A stretch of DNA of 64,000 nt from Triplophysa rosa (Eukaryota; Chordata; Actinopteri; Cypriniformes; Nemacheilidae), in NCBI RefSeq assembly GCF_024868665.1, contig NC_079891.1:20770621-20834620 (forward strand), written 5' to 3'. Position 1 is the stretch's first letter. Every line of letters begins with the position of its first letter. A model generated the notes under the pieces. The model was not told the origin of the DNA, searched no databases, and saw only the letters and a list, made by a program, of their open reading frames with translations. Of the stretch, positions 54,801-57,800 are shown piece after piece. The position numbers were made by a program, and so were the translations under genes.

Positions 54801-57800
54801 ATAAAATAAAAATGTGGAGAGATTCAAAATAAAGAACCATTTTAATATTAAATAAAAGCACTCCTCTTTTTTATTCAAATCAATGGACCAGAACTTGTTG
54901 AATATTCTTCAAAAACTTTCTCAGATGTATTCTTGTTTCTTCTTTCTATGTTCTCTCTCTTCCCACATGTTCTTCTTTCTGTGTATGTGCTCTCTTTCTC
55001 TGTCATTCAGTTAACGTGTTTGTAGGATAATTGTCCCATGGCCAGTTCTCTTAACACGCCCTTACAAATAAATACTAGTACGGCAGAACCCCAAACACAA
55101 CAGAGTTTTTTCAGGTTCAAAGCTAATGTTGCCTTCCAAGCTCAGTCAAATTAGGTGTGGCAAGCCACTGAGGAAGAAAACATTTCTTTCTTTGGCTTCT
55201 TGTACACAGAGAGGATTCAGCTGCGGTCAAATGCCTGTTTCTTCCACACACAAAAACAAAGCCATGCCTCTGATTCATTACCTGGGATAATGAGAGCAAG
55301 TCATGGCTCATCAGTCTTGAGACGGTCTTAGCCTCTGCCACTTGACTGCGTACTAATAAACAAGATAATGATTAATGATAATTGAAAAGGCAAAAGCAAA
55401 ATAATTAAACACAACTCTGTGTGCTCCGTCCTGCAGGACAGGGAAGTGATGTTTCATTTGCTTTCAAACATTTGCCACTTTAACATTTTTCAGTAGTATG
55501 ACTGTGTCTCAACTTTTATAAAACAGCAGAGAAAAATGGAAAAAGTAGCAACAGGGTATTGTGTTAAAAATATTTATAGAGCACATTACAGCGCACAGGC
55601 TGTTTATCATTAAAGATGCCATGAATTAAGACCTCAATTTTAACCCGAGCTTTTGTTATATAAGAGGGAATCGTATTCAAGCGAACATCATGTAAGTGTC
55701 AGAACTGAAAACGCCCTTGTTACTGAAATTACAACTGTTATTGACACCAGGCCCAGCGAACGCCAGGTCCTGGAATGCACCCATCTATGATAGGTTGAAC
55801 ACTGCCTCCACAGAAGAATATCAACGACTACTTCTCTAGCCCTGCCCACTGGTTCGCGCATGACAGTACTTAAGTAACACAAGTTGCTCGGAACCAGATA
55901 GAGTGAGCAAGCAATAAACATGCCGTTAAAGTCTTCAATGCGGCACGCCCATTAAAACCGAGCGTTTGTTGAGCCGGCCTCAAAACCCGGGCAGAAAATA
56001 GCCTATTACCTATTGATTTTGATGTTTTTGAATGTAAAAACCACGCGAACGTCATAAGTAGACCTCATACAACAGTATACAACAATAAAAAAGGCCAGTT
56101 CATGACACCTTTAATGTAAAGTGTTACCATTATTTTCTAGTTTTACTGCCGTGAAAAATGTCTGTCTGAATTCTAGAACAGTCATATATTTAATAACACA
56201 TCTCATTCAATATCAGGGTGTTGTTAGCCGCAGTAGTTTGTAGTTAATTACAAGCCATCGTGTAATAGCTGCTTACCCGATACAGCAGAATGATCTGGTT
56301 AAATTCTCTGTTCATTTAGCAAACTGCTTATATGCTTGCTGTACAGATTAGCACATCAACACTCCAGCTGTAAGATGTGTTACGATACAGCCGACCATTT
56401 ATTTCAATCGCCCTTTCCCTTATTATTATTCTGTGTATTCCTCTAAGTATGACTTACGAATGATGTCTAAAATATCCGTCTGTATTCACCCTCTAAGCTT
56501 TAACCTTGGACTTGTATGTCTGAAGAAGCCCACGCAATACAAACATAATCTGTTTTGTGTATTGTGTGCGAACACTAGTTTTGACCTTGTTTGAAAGGGG
56601 TCACTATGAATCAGTCTGGCCTTTACTACAGTACATATGAAACAAACTGATCGAACTCGCAGATTCTTAGGAAGAGAGAAGGGTGGAGTTGATGATCGAT
56701 GCCTATTTTCTATTCTGTTCTATTATGTTCTCTAAAGGTAAACATTATTAAAAATCTGTTTCATATTTTGGATCACAAAACCATTTAATGAAGTTATAAA
56801 CTCTAGTCAAAAAATACAAATGAAGAACATGGAATAGAAAAGCCATTGAGTGACAGCACCAGATGATGTCATATGGAGGTGATAAAAAAATAATACCGCA
56901 GCTAATGGTAAGCTTGAGATGAAAACTTAATGAAATAACGTGACTGACATGTTATTCAAATGTCAATCCGCTCAATAAATGGTCTAAAAAGTTGCATTGT
57001 GTACTGTAGATATCATAGGGTTTGATATGTGAGTGATACAGGTCCCTTCTCCATCTTACAGGACGCTGGTCACCTGTGTGGCGAGGACGAGCATGGATCC
57101 ATTTTCGTGAACGAGGCAGCGTTTATGTCTCCCTCTTTAAACAACAGACACGTCCACCTTCATCATTCACACCCTCATCATCAGACGACCCATCCGCATT
57201 CAGGATCCTTAGGATTATCCGACTCTCCCAGTGCTCAGAACAGTCTCAATTCACTGCTGGCCCGATCGAATCACAGAGGCAGCTCTGTTGGAGTGTCAGA
57301 AGAGAGCTGGACTGGAGGCATATTGTACACGGGCCCGCTGAGAAGTCAAGGAACAGAGAGTCCAAGCAATGGTAATATTTTTATCCCAGTTACAATGTGC
57401 TTCGAGGAGCTGTGGCAGTTTTTGATTGTTTTTACTTTATTTGCTTCCTAACAAAGTTGTGGATATGGTGCTGATCACCTAATAATGATTTTGTGGATGA
57501 TGCGTCATACAAACGCCATAGTTTTAACTTGCTAATGTCATTATAAAAATGTTATTAGCAGTCACCCAAGATTACGTTTTCCCATCAAGTCTGATTATAG
57601 GGGATGTTTACAAGATACAGCGTGATCTCCGTTTGTTTATTAGGCTACTGATATGACTGGATTTATCTAAAAGTGCCATTTGTTTGCTTCAAGAGTGAAA
57701 CCTTTTTAATATGGGAAAAATTATCGAGTGCACCTTGTACCTGATTGCAAAAAAACATGATTTGATGTCATTGTATCGACTTCACTTCTCTAGCAAATCA

